A DNA stretch of 64,000 bases from Moritella sp. Urea-trap-13 (GCF_002836355.1 NZ_PJCA01000038.1:124001-188000), one strand, 5' to 3'; positions 8,718 to 18,111 are shown, numbered from the stretch's first letter. Notes: generated by a model not told the origin, from the sequence alone. Numbers and translations are program-made.

Positions 8718-9863
8718 CTATTTTCCAACTGGGCTACTTGGTAAATTAATCAGGTGTGCTTCGACCCACTCAGATACGCTTAAATCACCGCGTAAGGCAT
8801 CTTTAAACATAGGTAGGCGGTGCATCAGTTGCCAAATAGGTCTGGTCATGACACCACTTGCATTGGTTTTTTCTAACATTAAATTACGGCTAGCAACATC
8901 CGGGCAAATAATGGCATTTAACCAATAATTTGATTTCGCGTATTCAGGCTCTTGCACAAAGTGAAAATCACTGCCAGCAAAGAACGTCGCATAATTTGCA
9001 GCTAACTCTCGCTTTTGCTCAAGGAATGTGGGTAATACTTCCATCTGTGCACAGCCTAATGCCGCATTCAGGTTAGGCATGCGGTAGTTAAACCCGGCTT
9101 CGTCATGATAAAACTCATAAGGGTGTGGTACTTTCGCTGTGGTCGTCACATGTTTGGTATGTAAACCAACATCAGGATCACGACACAACACCATACCGCC
9201 GCCACCGGTGGTAATCACTTTATTACCATTAAAGCTAATCGCAGCAAATTCGCCTAAGCTGCCGGTATGCTTGCCTTTGTAGAATGAACCAAGACTTTCA
9301 GCTGCATCTTCGACCAAGACCAAATTCCAACGTAAACACTCAGCTATAAGCTCATCCATTTCGACAGGATGACCAAAGGTATGCATCGGGATCACGGCGC
9401 GAATACGCTGACCAGTGATCTTGTGTATACATTCACCTTGTGCATTCAACTTGGCAAACTGCTGTAGGTATTTTGCCATCGCTTGTGGGCATAAACCCAA
9501 ACTGACTTTTGATACATCTACAAAAATAGGCTGTGCGCCCATATGGAATAGCGCATTACAAGTGGCGACAAAAGTAAGTGCTTGGGTGATCACCAGATCG
9601 CCAGCTTGTACTCCAGCCATATACAAGGCCGTATGCAAAGCAGCGGTGCCATTAACCGTTGCGACCGTTTTACCTGCACCAGTATAACGCTCAATATGTG
9701 CTTCAAAGTCATTCACATACTGACCAACGCTCGAGACGAATGTGCTGTCGAGAGTCTGGTTTACATAAGCTTTTTCATTGCCGTTAAATGTCGGTACATG
9801 CAACGGGATAAAGTCATCGGTGGCATACGTATCACGGACAAACTTAATTAGTTCATTATGCAT
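8718..9863 (-). CDS. legC: LegC-type PLP sugar aminotransferase
   Basis: Transfers an amino group to C4 of the 4-keto sugar made by LegB. Typical DegT/DnrJ/EryC1 protein of 381 residues. It has a cofactor-binding segment with NGTAALHTAL (71-80), the ring Asp in VLVEDAAESLGSFYKG (D186), and the Schiff-base lysine in SFNGNKVITTGGGG (K215). It is encoded 10 bp after legB, and its stop lies 1 bp before the ATG of the FemAB-like gene. Full length with no defects seen. LegC assignment rests on neighbours (LegB, LegG, LegI, PtmE); on sequence alone it could act on other 4-keto sugars. Confidence 0.85.
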   Translation of the reverse strand: MHNELIKFVRDTYATDDFIPLHVPTFNGNEKAYVNQTLDSTFVSSVGQYVNDFEAHIERYTGAGKTVATVNGTAALHTALYMAGVQAGDLVITQALTFVATCNALFHMGAQPIFVDVSKVSLGLCPQAMAKYLQQFAKLNAQGECIHKITGQRIRAVIPMHTFGHPVEMDELIAECLRWNLVLVEDAAESLGSFYKGKHTGSLGEFAAISFNGNKVITTGGGGMVLCRDPDVGLHTKHVTTTAKVPHPYEFYHDEAGFNYRMPNLNAALGCAQMEVLPTFLEQKRELAANYATFFAGSDFHFVQEPEYAKSNYWLNAIICPDVASRNLMLEKTNASGVMTRPIWQLMHRLPMFKDALRGDLSVSEWVEAHLINLPSSPVGK

Positions 9864-9873
9864 TAACGCTATC

Positions 9874-11064
9874 CTACATTTTACTGTCTAAGTATTTACC
9901 GGTTTCTTTGTGGCCAAAATCAGGGATCATGGTAAAGAATAACTCGACTATTTGCTCTTTAGTCCAAGCGCAATCAGTTTTCATATCAGCAATAGATTGT
10001 TCAAATAAGGTCACTAGCTCTGCATCAAATAGTGCATCATTTTTAATGACACCCAAATTATTAAAACGTTGCATATCTAAGGTTTCATTATCAGTGAAAA
10101 ATTCTTCAAAATCTTTCTCACCCGTGGTGTCGCTGTCCGTAAACAGGCATGGCCATTTACCTTGTTCGGGTAAGGTATCCACTAATGCACGTGCTTCATC
10201 TTCGTCTTTACATAAATACGGTTCATAACCGAGTTGTTTTAGGTATTTAATCGCGATATCGGCAAACGAGATCAAGTGTAATGACTCACTTAATTTAGGG
10301 AAAAAGATATCGCGATTTTCACCAAAAATACAAGACATCAGGCACAGTTCACCCGATTCTTTTGGCGTGACAAAATAACGTTTAATATCTTGTGGTGCCA
10401 CGATAGGTTGACGCTTTTGAATGCGCTGATTAAATCCGTGCAATAACGAACCATCAGAAAAGGCAACATTGGCAAAACGCGCTGTTGAGATAGCAATATC
10501 AGCACTGCGACGCATCAGGAACATTTCCATAATACGTTTCGACGCGCCCATCATGTTTACCGGATTAGCGGCTTTATCAGTCGACACACAGAAATACTTT
10601 TTAGCGCCTGCAGCAGCGGCTTGTTGCATGGTTTTTTCAGTATTAAAGACGTTCACATCAATCATACGCATTAAGGTATATGGGTCTTTTTCACTACGCA
10701 CATGTTTCAGTGCTGATAAGTTTAATACGTAATCGTATTGTCCATCCGCTTTAATAAACGCATCGTATTCTAATGAACCGATATCTAATGCAAATGTTTG
10801 GAAATCACCATCAATATAGCCAAACGAACTACGAATATCACGCACCAATTCAACCATGTTATTTTCACTGATATCGACAACATGGAGTTTCTTCGGCTGA
10901 CGCTTAAATATCTCTTTTGTTACGGCTTGACCAATTGAGCCTGCACCACCTAAAACTAAAAAACGAGATCCAGATACGGCTTGTTGCAATTGTGCTTCGT
11001 GTTGCTGAATATCGGTGGTGAACAGTTCGTTTTCACGACCGATAAGAGATAAGATCGATGCCAT
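9874..11064 (-). CDS. legB: NDP-GlcNAc-type 4,6-dehydratase (LegB)
   Basis: First sugar-modifying enzyme of the operon: removes water across C4-C6 of an NDP-GlcNAc-type sugar. Extended short-chain dehydrogenase of the CapD/PseB/LegB group. NAD-binding LGGAGSIGQAV lies near residue 40, followed by NLSALKHVRSEKDP and then STDKAANPVNMMGASKR, in which Met replaces the Tyr of the common YxxxK motif, as in this dehydratase group. At about 396 residues it is longer than PseB (about 330), in line with LegB. The start is either ATG 11064 or TTG 11070; AAGGA is 11 or 5 bases upstream respectively. It is the first gene of the operon; the 180-bp region upstream should hold its promoter. Confidence 0.83.
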   Translation of the reverse strand: MASILSLIGRENELFTTDIQQHEAQLQQAVSGSRFLVLGGAGSIGQAVTKEIFKRQPKKLHVVDISENNMVELVRDIRSSFGYIDGDFQTFALDIGSLEYDAFIKADGQYDYVLNLSALKHVRSEKDPYTLMRMIDVNVFNTEKTMQQAAAAGAKKYFCVSTDKAANPVNMMGASKRIMEMFLMRRSADIAISTARFANVAFSDGSLLHGFNQRIQKRQPIVAPQDIKRYFVTPKESGELCLMSCIFGENRDIFFPKLSESLHLISFADIAIKYLKQLGYEPYLCKDEDEARALVDTLPEQGKWPCLFTDSDTTGEKDFEEFFTDNETLDMQRFNNLGVIKNDALFDAELVTLFEQSIADMKTDCAWTKEQIVELFFTMIPDFGHKETGKYLDSKM

Positions 11065-11243
11065 TATCAATTGGTTCCTTAAGGTAACAATATATTAGGT
11101 TGACTGAGCTGATGACTCATCATTCAGTAATGTAAGCAGTATATCAAAATATGACCACATCTGTTAATTTCAGCATTTAACTTGTTGTAGCTATAACAGA
11201 TGCCTAATATATCGCTTAACTATCTTCTTAACTATATTTAAAC

Positions 11244-12671
11244 TTACTCACTCGGTCGCAATATCCGCGCATCCGGCACTAATTGCCCCAATTTTTCCGC
11301 TAACACCGCCTTTGCCCCTTCATCTCCATGCACTATTCGTATCTCTTGTGGTTTATGTTTGATGTGTTTGACAAAGTTAAGCAAGTCTTGCTGATCGGCG
11401 TGGGCAGAATAACCACTGATAGAATGAATACCGGCATTAATGGGGATACGTTTATCATTCAATGTCACATAACCACCCGTAGGTCCGTATTTTTGGATAT
11501 CACGACCGGGTGTGCCTTGAGCTTGATAACCGACAAAGATCACATCGGCTTTGCTATCAGGTAAAAACTCGATGAGATAATTAACAATTCGCCCGCCACT
11601 GCACATGCCACTGGCGGCAATAACGATAGCGGGTTTGTTACGCTTAGCCAAATATTCCACCACACTAAGGTGGTCTTGATGGCTGTCTACCGTGTGCAGT
11701 TGCTCGAAATTAAGCGGATGGCGGCCTTGTTTTAGTATGCCTTGTGCTTCTTTGTCCCAAAGCTCTTTAAAGTCACGGTATTTACTGGTGAAATTAGCGG
11801 CCATTGGCGAATCGACGATGATTTCGATGTTTTTCCATAAGCTGTTTTCTGGTGCGGCATAAATAAACTGTTCTATTTCGTAGAGTAACTCTTGGGTACG
11901 GCCGATACTGAATGCCGGGATCAAGACCACACCATTATCACTGACCGCGTGTTCAATCACAGCTTGTAGTCTTTGGCTACGCTGGTTGCGATGCTCGTGG
12001 CGTTTATCACCATAAGTACTTTCGATAATCAGGGTATCAGCCCGATACGGGGCCCGCGGCGCTGATAATAATGGGCTGTAAGCGGCGCCCAGATCGCCAG
12101 AGAACACCAACCGATGACGGCGAATGGGTTTATCGGTGGCCAGTTCAATTTCGACATAGGCTGACCCCAAGATATGCCCTGCAGGACAAAAGCGGATCTT
12201 TTGGCGCTGATAACAGATTTCACCTTTATTTATATCTTGTTGCGGTATTTTCAGCACATCAATGGGACACCATTGATGGTAAGCCACGGGTATGAGTTGT
12301 TTATCTAATAAGGACAGGCAAGCTTGGATGAGTTTTTTATCGCGGGTGACACCAACTTTAAGGGCATCTTCAATGACAAGGGGTAGCAGTGCTGCAGTGG
12401 CTTGGGTTGCGTATATTGGACCGGTATAGCCTGCGGCTAATAAATAGGGAATGCGACCGACATGATCGATATGACAATGGGTGATAATGAGCGCTTTAAT
12501 GCTACGGACATTAAAGTCGATAGAGAGTTGGTCTTTGTTGTTATTGTTAGCCGCGGCTTCAGTGCCTTGAAATAGGCCGCAATCAATTAATACTGAATTA
12601 TAGTCATTCATATACAATTGATGGCAAGAGCCAGTTACGCCATTAACGGCACCGTGATGTAAAATACGCAT
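11244..12671 (-). CDS. MBL-fold beta-CASP RNase-like hydrolase
   Basis: A roughly 475-residue metallo-beta-lactamase/beta-CASP protein of the CPSF73-like 'RNA specificity domain' group. The zinc-binding signature THCHIDHVGR is near residue 65. FSGDLGA and ESTYGDKRHE follow, as in mRNA 3'-end processing nucleases. The C-terminus has the SGYSAHADQQDL motif and a final VHGDEGAKAVLAEKL. It probably cleaves RNA endonucleolytically; the substrate is unknown. ATG 12671 is favoured over ATG 12680 by spacing from AAGGATGGA. It stands alone between two polysaccharide operons, with a strong hairpin just upstream, and shows no link to sugar synthesis. Confidence 0.8.
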   Translation of the reverse strand: MRILHHGAVNGVTGSCHQLYMNDYNSVLIDCGLFQGTEAAANNNNKDQLSIDFNVRSIKALIITHCHIDHVGRIPYLLAAGYTGPIYATQATAALLPLVIEDALKVGVTRDKKLIQACLSLLDKQLIPVAYHQWCPIDVLKIPQQDINKGEICYQRQKIRFCPAGHILGSAYVEIELATDKPIRRHRLVFSGDLGAAYSPLLSAPRAPYRADTLIIESTYGDKRHEHRNQRSQRLQAVIEHAVSDNGVVLIPAFSIGRTQELLYEIEQFIYAAPENSLWKNIEIIVDSPMAANFTSKYRDFKELWDKEAQGILKQGRHPLNFEQLHTVDSHQDHLSVVEYLAKRNKPAIVIAASGMCSGGRIVNYLIEFLPDSKADVIFVGYQAQGTPGRDIQKYGPTGGYVTLNDKRIPINAGIHSISGYSAHADQQDLLNFVKHIKHKPQEIRIVHGDEGAKAVLAEKLGQLVPDARILRPSE

Positions 12672-12730
12672 AGCTTCCATCCTTGAAAGACAATTAAACG
12701 TTAAGTTTAAAATGTTATGCCAAGAAAGGT

Positions 12731-12783
12731 AATAGGTCGAGATACTGATTTAAGTATGATTTAAATCAGTATCTCGACCTATT
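12731..12783. terminator. Perfect 23-bp hairpin at the end of the rml/pgl-like operon
   Basis: Arms 12731-12753 and 12761-12783 are perfectly complementary over 23 bp with a 7-nt loop (GTATGAT). The hairpin starts 28 bp past the stop of the WbpM-like gene, the last gene of the operon, so termination or mRNA 3'-end protection is likely. On the - strand a long U-run does not follow directly, so it is not a textbook intrinsic terminator. Confidence 0.7.
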
Positions 12784-12810
12784 ATTATAACTATGTTTAT
12801 TATGGATATA

Positions 12811-14751
12811 TTAAGTTAGTTGAGTATCTAACACTGTGGCTTTCCATACTAGATCACCAATGCCATCGACAGGATTAAAACCAGTGGGAGCATCAAGTAA
12901 CAACTGTCTAATCGCTTCATGATCAAAATCATGACATGCAGTATCTAACCTATCCAGTAATTGATTATAATTATCTAATGGTAAAAAATCTTCTTGAGCA
13001 GTCATGATCCGCTCATGAGCCGTTCTTTCTACATTATCATCACCAATTAACAGCTCTTCATATAATTTTTCACCTGGACGTAAGCCTGTATATTGAATTT
13101 CAATATCACCATAAGGATTGAATTCATCTTTAACTTCTAATCCCGAAAGGTGAATCAAATTTTTCGCTAAATCAACAATCTTAACAGGTTCCCCCATATC
13201 AAGTACAAATACATCTCCGCCTTTACCCATCGCACCAGCTTGGATAACCAACTGTGCAGCTTCAGGGATCGTCATAAAGTATCGAGTGATATCTTCATGA
13301 GTCACGGTAATAGGGGCCCTGTTTTCAATTTGACGCTTAAACACTGGAACAACAGAACCCGAAGAACCCAATACATTACCAAAACGTACCATACAAAAAC
13401 AGGTACCTAAAGTTCCGTCTTTTTCATTAATAGCATTTTGCTGCTCAGCCAAGGCTTGCAAACCTAGCTCTGCAATTCGTTTAGTTGTACCCATTATATT
13501 TGTTGGGCGTACAGCTTTATCCGTAGAAATTAATACAAACAATTCAACTTTAGCTTCAATAGCAGCGCGGGCCGCATAATTAGTACCAAAGATATTATTA
13601 CGAACACCTTCAACAACATTATATTCAACTAGTGGTACATGCTTATAAGCTGCTGCATGATAAATAGTTTGAACTTTAAAGCTTTCCATTACTTTCGATA
13701 AACGATTAATCCGTTGAACAGAGCCAAGTAAAGGGATAACATTAATGTCTAAACTTTCCTTCTCAATCAGCAAAGACAATTCTCGGTCTATCTGATACAA
13801 AGCAAATTCAGACAACTCGAACAATACGAGTGTTTTTGGTTGGTTCCGAATAATTTGACGACACAGTTCCGAGCCAATAGATCCGCCAGCGCCAGTCACC
13901 ATAACGACTTTATCTTTGATGTTTGCTTCCATTAACGACTGCTGGGGAGTAACAGAATCGCGACCTAAGAGGTCCTCAATAGAGACATCTTTAAGTTCCT
14001 CAATACGAGCATCGCCAGAAATGATATCCTGCATTTCTGGAACAGTTCTAATTTCAACAGATAATAACGCAACATGCTCTAACACTTCTTTACGTCGACG
14101 ACGAGAAGCACTCGGTATCGCAAGTAGAATTTGTTTTACACCATGTTTTACAATCACTGATTTCACATCATTAACGCTATAAACATACAACCCCATCATC
14201 ATGGTATTCATCAATGTTTTATCTTCATCAACAAAGCCGATAACCTGATGACTTGATGACTGGCGAAGAGCAAGTGCCAATTGTCGCCCTGCACTCCCAG
14301 CACCATAAATAACCACAGGTATACCGACTTTATTGGATGACTGGGCGACTAAACTTCGGACAATTAATCGACTACCTCCGATTGAAATAGCCAAAAAAGC
14401 ACCATAAATAATAGGTAAAGAACGAGGGATAAGCGCATCAAACCAGAAAGCGAAACCAGCCATTGCAACTGCTGAAAATACAGTCCCGAGCCCGACTATA
14501 GCTAATACGTGTAGGCTAAGATACCTTAAAACCGCTCGATATAGACCTAATTTAGTAAAAACAAGTAAAGTTAAAATTAGCGTACTAGACAATACATATA
14601 AGCTATCAGTAGTGTCTAACATCGCAAATTTACCGATTCTGACCCAGTAAGCGCCAAAGAAAGATAATACGATGAAAAAGAAATCAATGCATATACTAAT
14701 CAGGCGTTTTTGATAACGAGGAAGTGACCAAATAGAGTTAAGGTTTAGCAT
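12811..14751 (-). CDS. Membrane-bound UDP-GlcNAc 4,6-dehydratase (PglF/WbpM/FlaA1-like)
   Basis: 646-residue inner-membrane enzyme. Four or so N-terminal transmembrane segments (residues about 15-125) are followed by a first nucleotide-binding region (VIYGAGSAGRQ, about 148-158). The catalytic extended SDR domain has VTGAGGSIGSELCRQI (285-300), HAAAYKHVPLVE and STDKAVRPTNIMGTTKR (409-425), with the Met-xxx-Lys form typical of C4,C6-dehydratases. It makes UDP-4-keto-6-deoxy-GlcNAc, the first step to bacillosamine or QuiNAc4N. It is the last gene of the ops-controlled operon and works naturally with the PglE-, PglD- and PglC-like genes upstream. Full length. Confidence 0.88.
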   Translation of the reverse strand: MLNLNSIWSLPRYQKRLISICIDFFFIVLSFFGAYWVRIGKFAMLDTTDSLYVLSSTLILTLLVFTKLGLYRAVLRYLSLHVLAIVGLGTVFSAVAMAGFAFWFDALIPRSLPIIYGAFLAISIGGSRLIVRSLVAQSSNKVGIPVVIYGAGSAGRQLALALRQSSSHQVIGFVDEDKTLMNTMMMGLYVYSVNDVKSVIVKHGVKQILLAIPSASRRRRKEVLEHVALLSVEIRTVPEMQDIISGDARIEELKDVSIEDLLGRDSVTPQQSLMEANIKDKVVMVTGAGGSIGSELCRQIIRNQPKTLVLFELSEFALYQIDRELSLLIEKESLDINVIPLLGSVQRINRLSKVMESFKVQTIYHAAAYKHVPLVEYNVVEGVRNNIFGTNYAARAAIEAKVELFVLISTDKAVRPTNIMGTTKRIAELGLQALAEQQNAINEKDGTLGTCFCMVRFGNVLGSSGSVVPVFKRQIENRAPITVTHEDITRYFMTIPEAAQLVIQAGAMGKGGDVFVLDMGEPVKIVDLAKNLIHLSGLEVKDEFNPYGDIEIQYTGLRPGEKLYEELLIGDDNVERTAHERIMTAQEDFLPLDNYNQLLDRLDTACHDFDHEAIRQLLLDAPTGFNPVDGIGDLVWKATVLDTQLT

Positions 14752-14852
14752 GAAATATCGCTTTAGTTTATAAAATAAATGAAATGAGAATAATATTCAA
14801 TAGAAAAGCAAACTCTGAAAAAGATATTCAGAGTTTAATGCGAACTCAAAGA

Positions 14853-16028
14853 TTACTTTTGAGCATTTAGTAAAATATTACGTATCACTACACATGTTTT
14901 TTCAATTTCAGAATCGAGTAACGTAGGGTGAACTAAGAACATCAGACTCGTGTCACCCAGCTCAACAGCATTTGACAAGCGTTTTTCAGGACGCCAAGGC
15001 GTATTATCAAACGCTTTCTCTAAGTAAACCTCAGAGCAACTACCTTGAAAAGCTGGAACGCCACTAGCTGTAATAGCTTCAACTATACGATCTCTTGTCC
15101 AACCCTTTGCTAAGTGTTCAGGTCTCACGAAAAGGTAATGCTTGTATTCAGCGTGCTCACTGTATTCAGGTACTTCAACGATTCGAACAACATCAAGATC
15201 GCTAACCACAGTATCAATAGCACTACCGTTAGCCTGGCGTTTTGTCGTCCAGTCCACCATACGAGTCAATTGAATTCGGCCAATGGCCGCTTGCATTTCA
15301 GTCATGCGCCAATTGGTACCAAAGCTTTCATGCAGCCAACGGAATCCTGGTGGATGTTGACGTTCATAGATGGCTTCGAAGCTCTTACCGTGATCTTTAT
15401 AAGACCACATTGCAGACCAAAGCGCTTTGTCATTGGTCGTGACCATACCGCCCTCGCCACCAGTGGTCATGATCTTATCTTGACAGAAAGACCAAGCGCC
15501 AATATGGCCAATAGAGCCAACCGATTTACCTTTATATTTAGCACCGTGCGCTTGGGCACAATCTTCAATCACGTAAAAATCATGTTTTGCTGATAACGCC
15601 ATAATAGCATCCATTTCAGCAGGCATACCTGCTAAATGAACCACTATCACAGCCTTCGTTTTTGGTGTTAATACTGCAGCAATCGATTCTGCGGTAATAT
15701 TTTGGCTGTTTAAATCAACATCTGCAAATACAGGTGCTGCACCGCTCGTTACAATAGAAGAGGCTGATGCTAAAAACGTGCGAGAAGTCGTGATAACTTC
15801 ATCACCAGCACCGATATTTAACGCTTTCAACGCTAAATCGAGCGCCAAAGTACCATTACCTAACGCAACTGCATATTCACAATCAGCGAAAATGGCGAAT
15901 TCTTTTTCAAATTCACGCCCTTCTGTGCCAGTCCAGTAGTTTACTTTATTTGATAATATAACTTCGGATACTTTATCAGCCTCTTCTTGTGTAAAAGAAG
16001 GCCATGAAGAAAAAGAGGTATTCAGCAT
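14853..16028 (-). CDS. PglE-like PLP aminotransferase (DegT/DnrJ/EryC1)
   Basis: 391-residue sugar aminotransferase. GNGTLALDLAL (58-68) binds the cofactor phosphate, VIEDCAQAHGAKYKGK holds the ring Asp, and SFCQDKIMTTGGEGG contains the Schiff-base K185. It is expected to convert the 4-keto product of the PglF/WbpM-like dehydratase into a UDP-4-amino-4,6-dideoxy sugar. It starts 3 bp after the stop of the 3-hydroxyacyl-CoA dehydrogenase gene. The variant SFCQDK (rather than SFNGNK) makes it distinct from the LegC paralogue at 8.7 kb. A role in perosamine- or viosamine-type sugar synthesis cannot be excluded. Confidence 0.8.
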   Translation of the reverse strand: MLNTSFSSWPSFTQEEADKVSEVILSNKVNYWTGTEGREFEKEFAIFADCEYAVALGNGTLALDLALKALNIGAGDEVITTSRTFLASASSIVTSGAAPVFADVDLNSQNITAESIAAVLTPKTKAVIVVHLAGMPAEMDAIMALSAKHDFYVIEDCAQAHGAKYKGKSVGSIGHIGAWSFCQDKIMTTGGEGGMVTTNDKALWSAMWSYKDHGKSFEAIYERQHPPGFRWLHESFGTNWRMTEMQAAIGRIQLTRMVDWTTKRQANGSAIDTVVSDLDVVRIVEVPEYSEHAEYKHYLFVRPEHLAKGWTRDRIVEAITASGVPAFQGSCSEVYLEKAFDNTPWRPEKRLSNAVELGDTSLMFLVHPTLLDSEIEKTCVVIRNILLNAQK

Positions 16029-16031
16029 AAT

Positions 16032-16877
16032 TTAATACTCGTAAAAGCCTTGTTTAGTTTTCCGACCCAAATGATTTGCTCTAACCATTTTTCTTAACAG
16101 TGGGTGAGCACGATATTTTGGATCGCCAGTTTCTGCATATAACGTTTCCATTATTGATAAATTAACATCGTTACCAATTAAATCAGCCAATGCCAATGGT
16201 CCCATTGGATGATGGGCACCAAACTTCATGGCTTTATCTATATCTCCAGCTGTAGCAATTCCTTCTGCAAGTATACTCACAGCTTCATTGATCATAGGTA
16301 TCAACATTCGATTTACAACAAAACCTGGAGCTTCATTAACAACAACAGGTGTTTTACCTATTGCATCCGTAAACGCTACCAATCTAGTTACCACTTTTTT
16401 ACATGTCACATGGCCAACGACAACTTCAACTAGTTCCATTACTGGTGCTGGATTAAAAAAGTGCAACCCCACTACATTTTCTGGATTATCGAATAATGAA
16501 GAGAATGCAGTGATAGACAGAGATGAAGTATTAGAAGCGATTATCGTTTTATCTGACACATACGGTTTAATTTCTTTATAAACAGCATTTTTAACATCAA
16601 AATTTTCGGCTACAGCTTCAATAACAAGATCTGAGCCTTCAATATGGCGATAATTATCACTTACTTTTAGCTTTACCTTGAAAGCTAACAGTTCCTCATG
16701 ACTAAGCTTTCCTTTACGCTCTAAACGGGAAATATATTTATGACATGCTTTTTCAACCCGACTCGATTGACTCTCTCCACGAGTGATCACATTAAGTTCA
16801 GTCACTTCAGCCGAAGCAATCAAAACTTGTGCGATACCACACCCCATCGCACCACTACCAACTATTGTAACTTTCAT
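16032..16877 (-). CDS. 3-hydroxybutyryl-CoA dehydrogenase-like (Hbd/PaaH family)
   Basis: 281 residues, the size of stand-alone 3-hydroxyacyl-CoA dehydrogenases. It has the NAD(P) loop VGSGAMGCGIAQ (6-17), SNTSS (115-119), the catalytic His in GLHFFNPAPVMELVEV (H139, partner E151), NEAPGFVVNR with N189, and the C-terminal domain ending GRKTKQGFYEY. All catalytic residues are present. The ATG overlaps the TGA of the PglD-like gene (ATGA) and the next gene follows after 3 bp, so it is fully embedded in a sugar operon. I infer it supplies a 3-hydroxybutyryl-CoA for N-acylation of the 4-aminosugar. A general fatty-acid role is the alternative. Confidence 0.85.
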   Translation of the reverse strand: MKVTIVGSGAMGCGIAQVLIASAEVTELNVITRGESQSSRVEKACHKYISRLERKGKLSHEELLAFKVKLKVSDNYRHIEGSDLVIEAVAENFDVKNAVYKEIKPYVSDKTIIASNTSSLSITAFSSLFDNPENVVGLHFFNPAPVMELVEVVVGHVTCKKVVTRLVAFTDAIGKTPVVVNEAPGFVVNRMLIPMINEAVSILAEGIATAGDIDKAMKFGAHHPMGPLALADLIGNDVNLSIMETLYAETGDPKYRAHPLLRKMVRANHLGRKTKQGFYEY

Positions 16878-17509
16878 ACCCCTGGTAATTCCTTTAATTT
16901 TCTAGCTGGATTACCAGCGAATATATAATTTTCAGCTATATTTTTTGTAAGAACGGCGCCCATTCCAAGCATTGAACCTTGTTCTAAGGTTAACCCTTGA
17001 CGTAATACCGCACCAGTCCCGATCTCAACACAGTTATGTAACCTAACGTTACCTGAAACTGCAGCCATCGGCGCTACAGTAACAAAATCATCAAAACAGC
17101 ATTCATGACCAACTGTAACATTTAAATTTAAAATACAATGTTTTCCAATAGAGATATCAACAGTTAGTATGCTCCCAGCACAGATCATTGCACCTTCACC
17201 AATGTCTACATACTCAGACATACGTACGCTAGGGTGAATTAGTTTAGTAAACGTTGGCGTTCCTTTTAATTTCATTTTGTTAACCACTGAACGACGGGTA
17301 CGTGGAGAACCAATAGCAATAACAAATTCACATGCTGAAAAATTATGCCAATCATCTACAACACCAATGATTGGCACACCAGCGATCAAAGAGCCTTGTA
17401 TATCAAGGTTATCATCCAGAACACCTTTAATAACTCTGCCACAATCTCGAGCTAACCATACGATTTCTTTGGCAAAACCACCGCCACCAATAATTACTAA
17501 TTCTTTCAC
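16874..17509 (-). CDS. PglD/NeuD-like sugar N-acyltransferase
   Basis: 211-residue member of the NeuD/PglD group. It has an N-terminal Rossmann-like UDP-sugar-binding domain (VIIGGGGFAKEIVWLA at the start), then left-handed beta-helix hexapeptide repeats from about residue 95 (GEGAMICAGSILTVDISIG, NVTVGHECCFDDFVTVAPMA) and FAGNPARKLKELPGV at the end. The His of VGHECC matches the catalytic base position of PglD. It should acylate the 4-amino group of the UDP-sugar with acetyl-CoA or another acyl-CoA. The start is a GTG overlapping the TGA of the PglC-like gene, with GGAAG 7-8 bases upstream; its stop overlaps the next start. Confidence 0.85.
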   Translation of the reverse strand: MKELVIIGGGGFAKEIVWLARDCGRVIKGVLDDNLDIQGSLIAGVPIIGVVDDWHNFSACEFVIAIGSPRTRRSVVNKMKLKGTPTFTKLIHPSVRMSEYVDIGEGAMICAGSILTVDISIGKHCILNLNVTVGHECCFDDFVTVAPMAAVSGNVRLHNCVEIGTGAVLRQGLTLEQGSMLGMGAVLTKNIAENYIFAGNPARKLKELPGV

Positions 17510-18111
17510 TTTTGGCTTCCTTCAAATTTAGTCATTGTAGCTTCCCCATCTTGGGATATACCTTCACGTACAAATACTTTTTTTACTGTCAAAAGTAAAA
17601 TTTTAATATCTAACCAAAATGATTGATTTTCAACATACCAAACATCAAGTTCAAATTTTTGTTCCCAACTAATAGCATTCCGTCCATTCACTTGTGCCCA
17701 GCCAGTAATACCAGGGCGAACATTATGGCGTGATGCTTGTTCCTTATTATATAAAGGTAAATATTCAACCAGTAATGGCCGAGGTCCAACCAAGCTCATT
17801 TCACCTTTCAGTACGTTCCAAAGCCCAGGCAATTCATCTAAGCTACTAGAACGAAGTTTTTCACCAAATGGCGTTAAACGCTCTACATCAGGTAATATAT
17901 TTCCATTTTCATCATTAGCATCTCGCATACTGCGAAACTTTATCATTTTAAATACCTTTCCATTCAACCCCGGACGTTGCTGATAGAAAAATACTGGTTT
18001 TCCAAGATTTTTAGCAATTTTTCGACTTGCTATAAACATAATTGGAGATAACAATAGTAAAGAACAAAAAGAAACCACGATATCGAATATTCTTTTTAAC
18101 ACTTGATCCAT
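17506..18111 (-). CDS. PglC-like phosphoglycosyl transferase
   Basis: Monotopic bacterial sugar transferase of 201 residues. It has an N-terminal re-entrant hydrophobic segment (about 8-28), then KMIKFRSMRDANDENGN, LRSSSLDELPGLWNVLKGE and MSLVGPRPLLVEYLPLY, which carry the Asp-Glu catalytic dyad and the conserved Pro/Arg motifs, and RHNVRPGITGWAQVNGRN. It transfers a sugar-1-phosphate to undecaprenyl phosphate, priming the repeat unit. Its minimal PglC-like size and company (PglD, PglE, PglF-like) suggest a diNAcBac/QuiNAc4N-type substrate. The start overlaps the upstream acyltransferase by 16 bp; GTG four codons in has better Shine-Dalgarno spacing. Confidence 0.87.
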   Translation of the reverse strand: MDQVLKRIFDIVVSFCSLLLLSPIMFIASRKIAKNLGKPVFFYQQRPGLNGKVFKMIKFRSMRDANDENGNILPDVERLTPFGEKLRSSSLDELPGLWNVLKGEMSLVGPRPLLVEYLPLYNKEQASRHNVRPGITGWAQVNGRNAISWEQKFELDVWYVENQSFWLDIKILLLTVKKVFVREGISQDGEATMTKFEGSQK

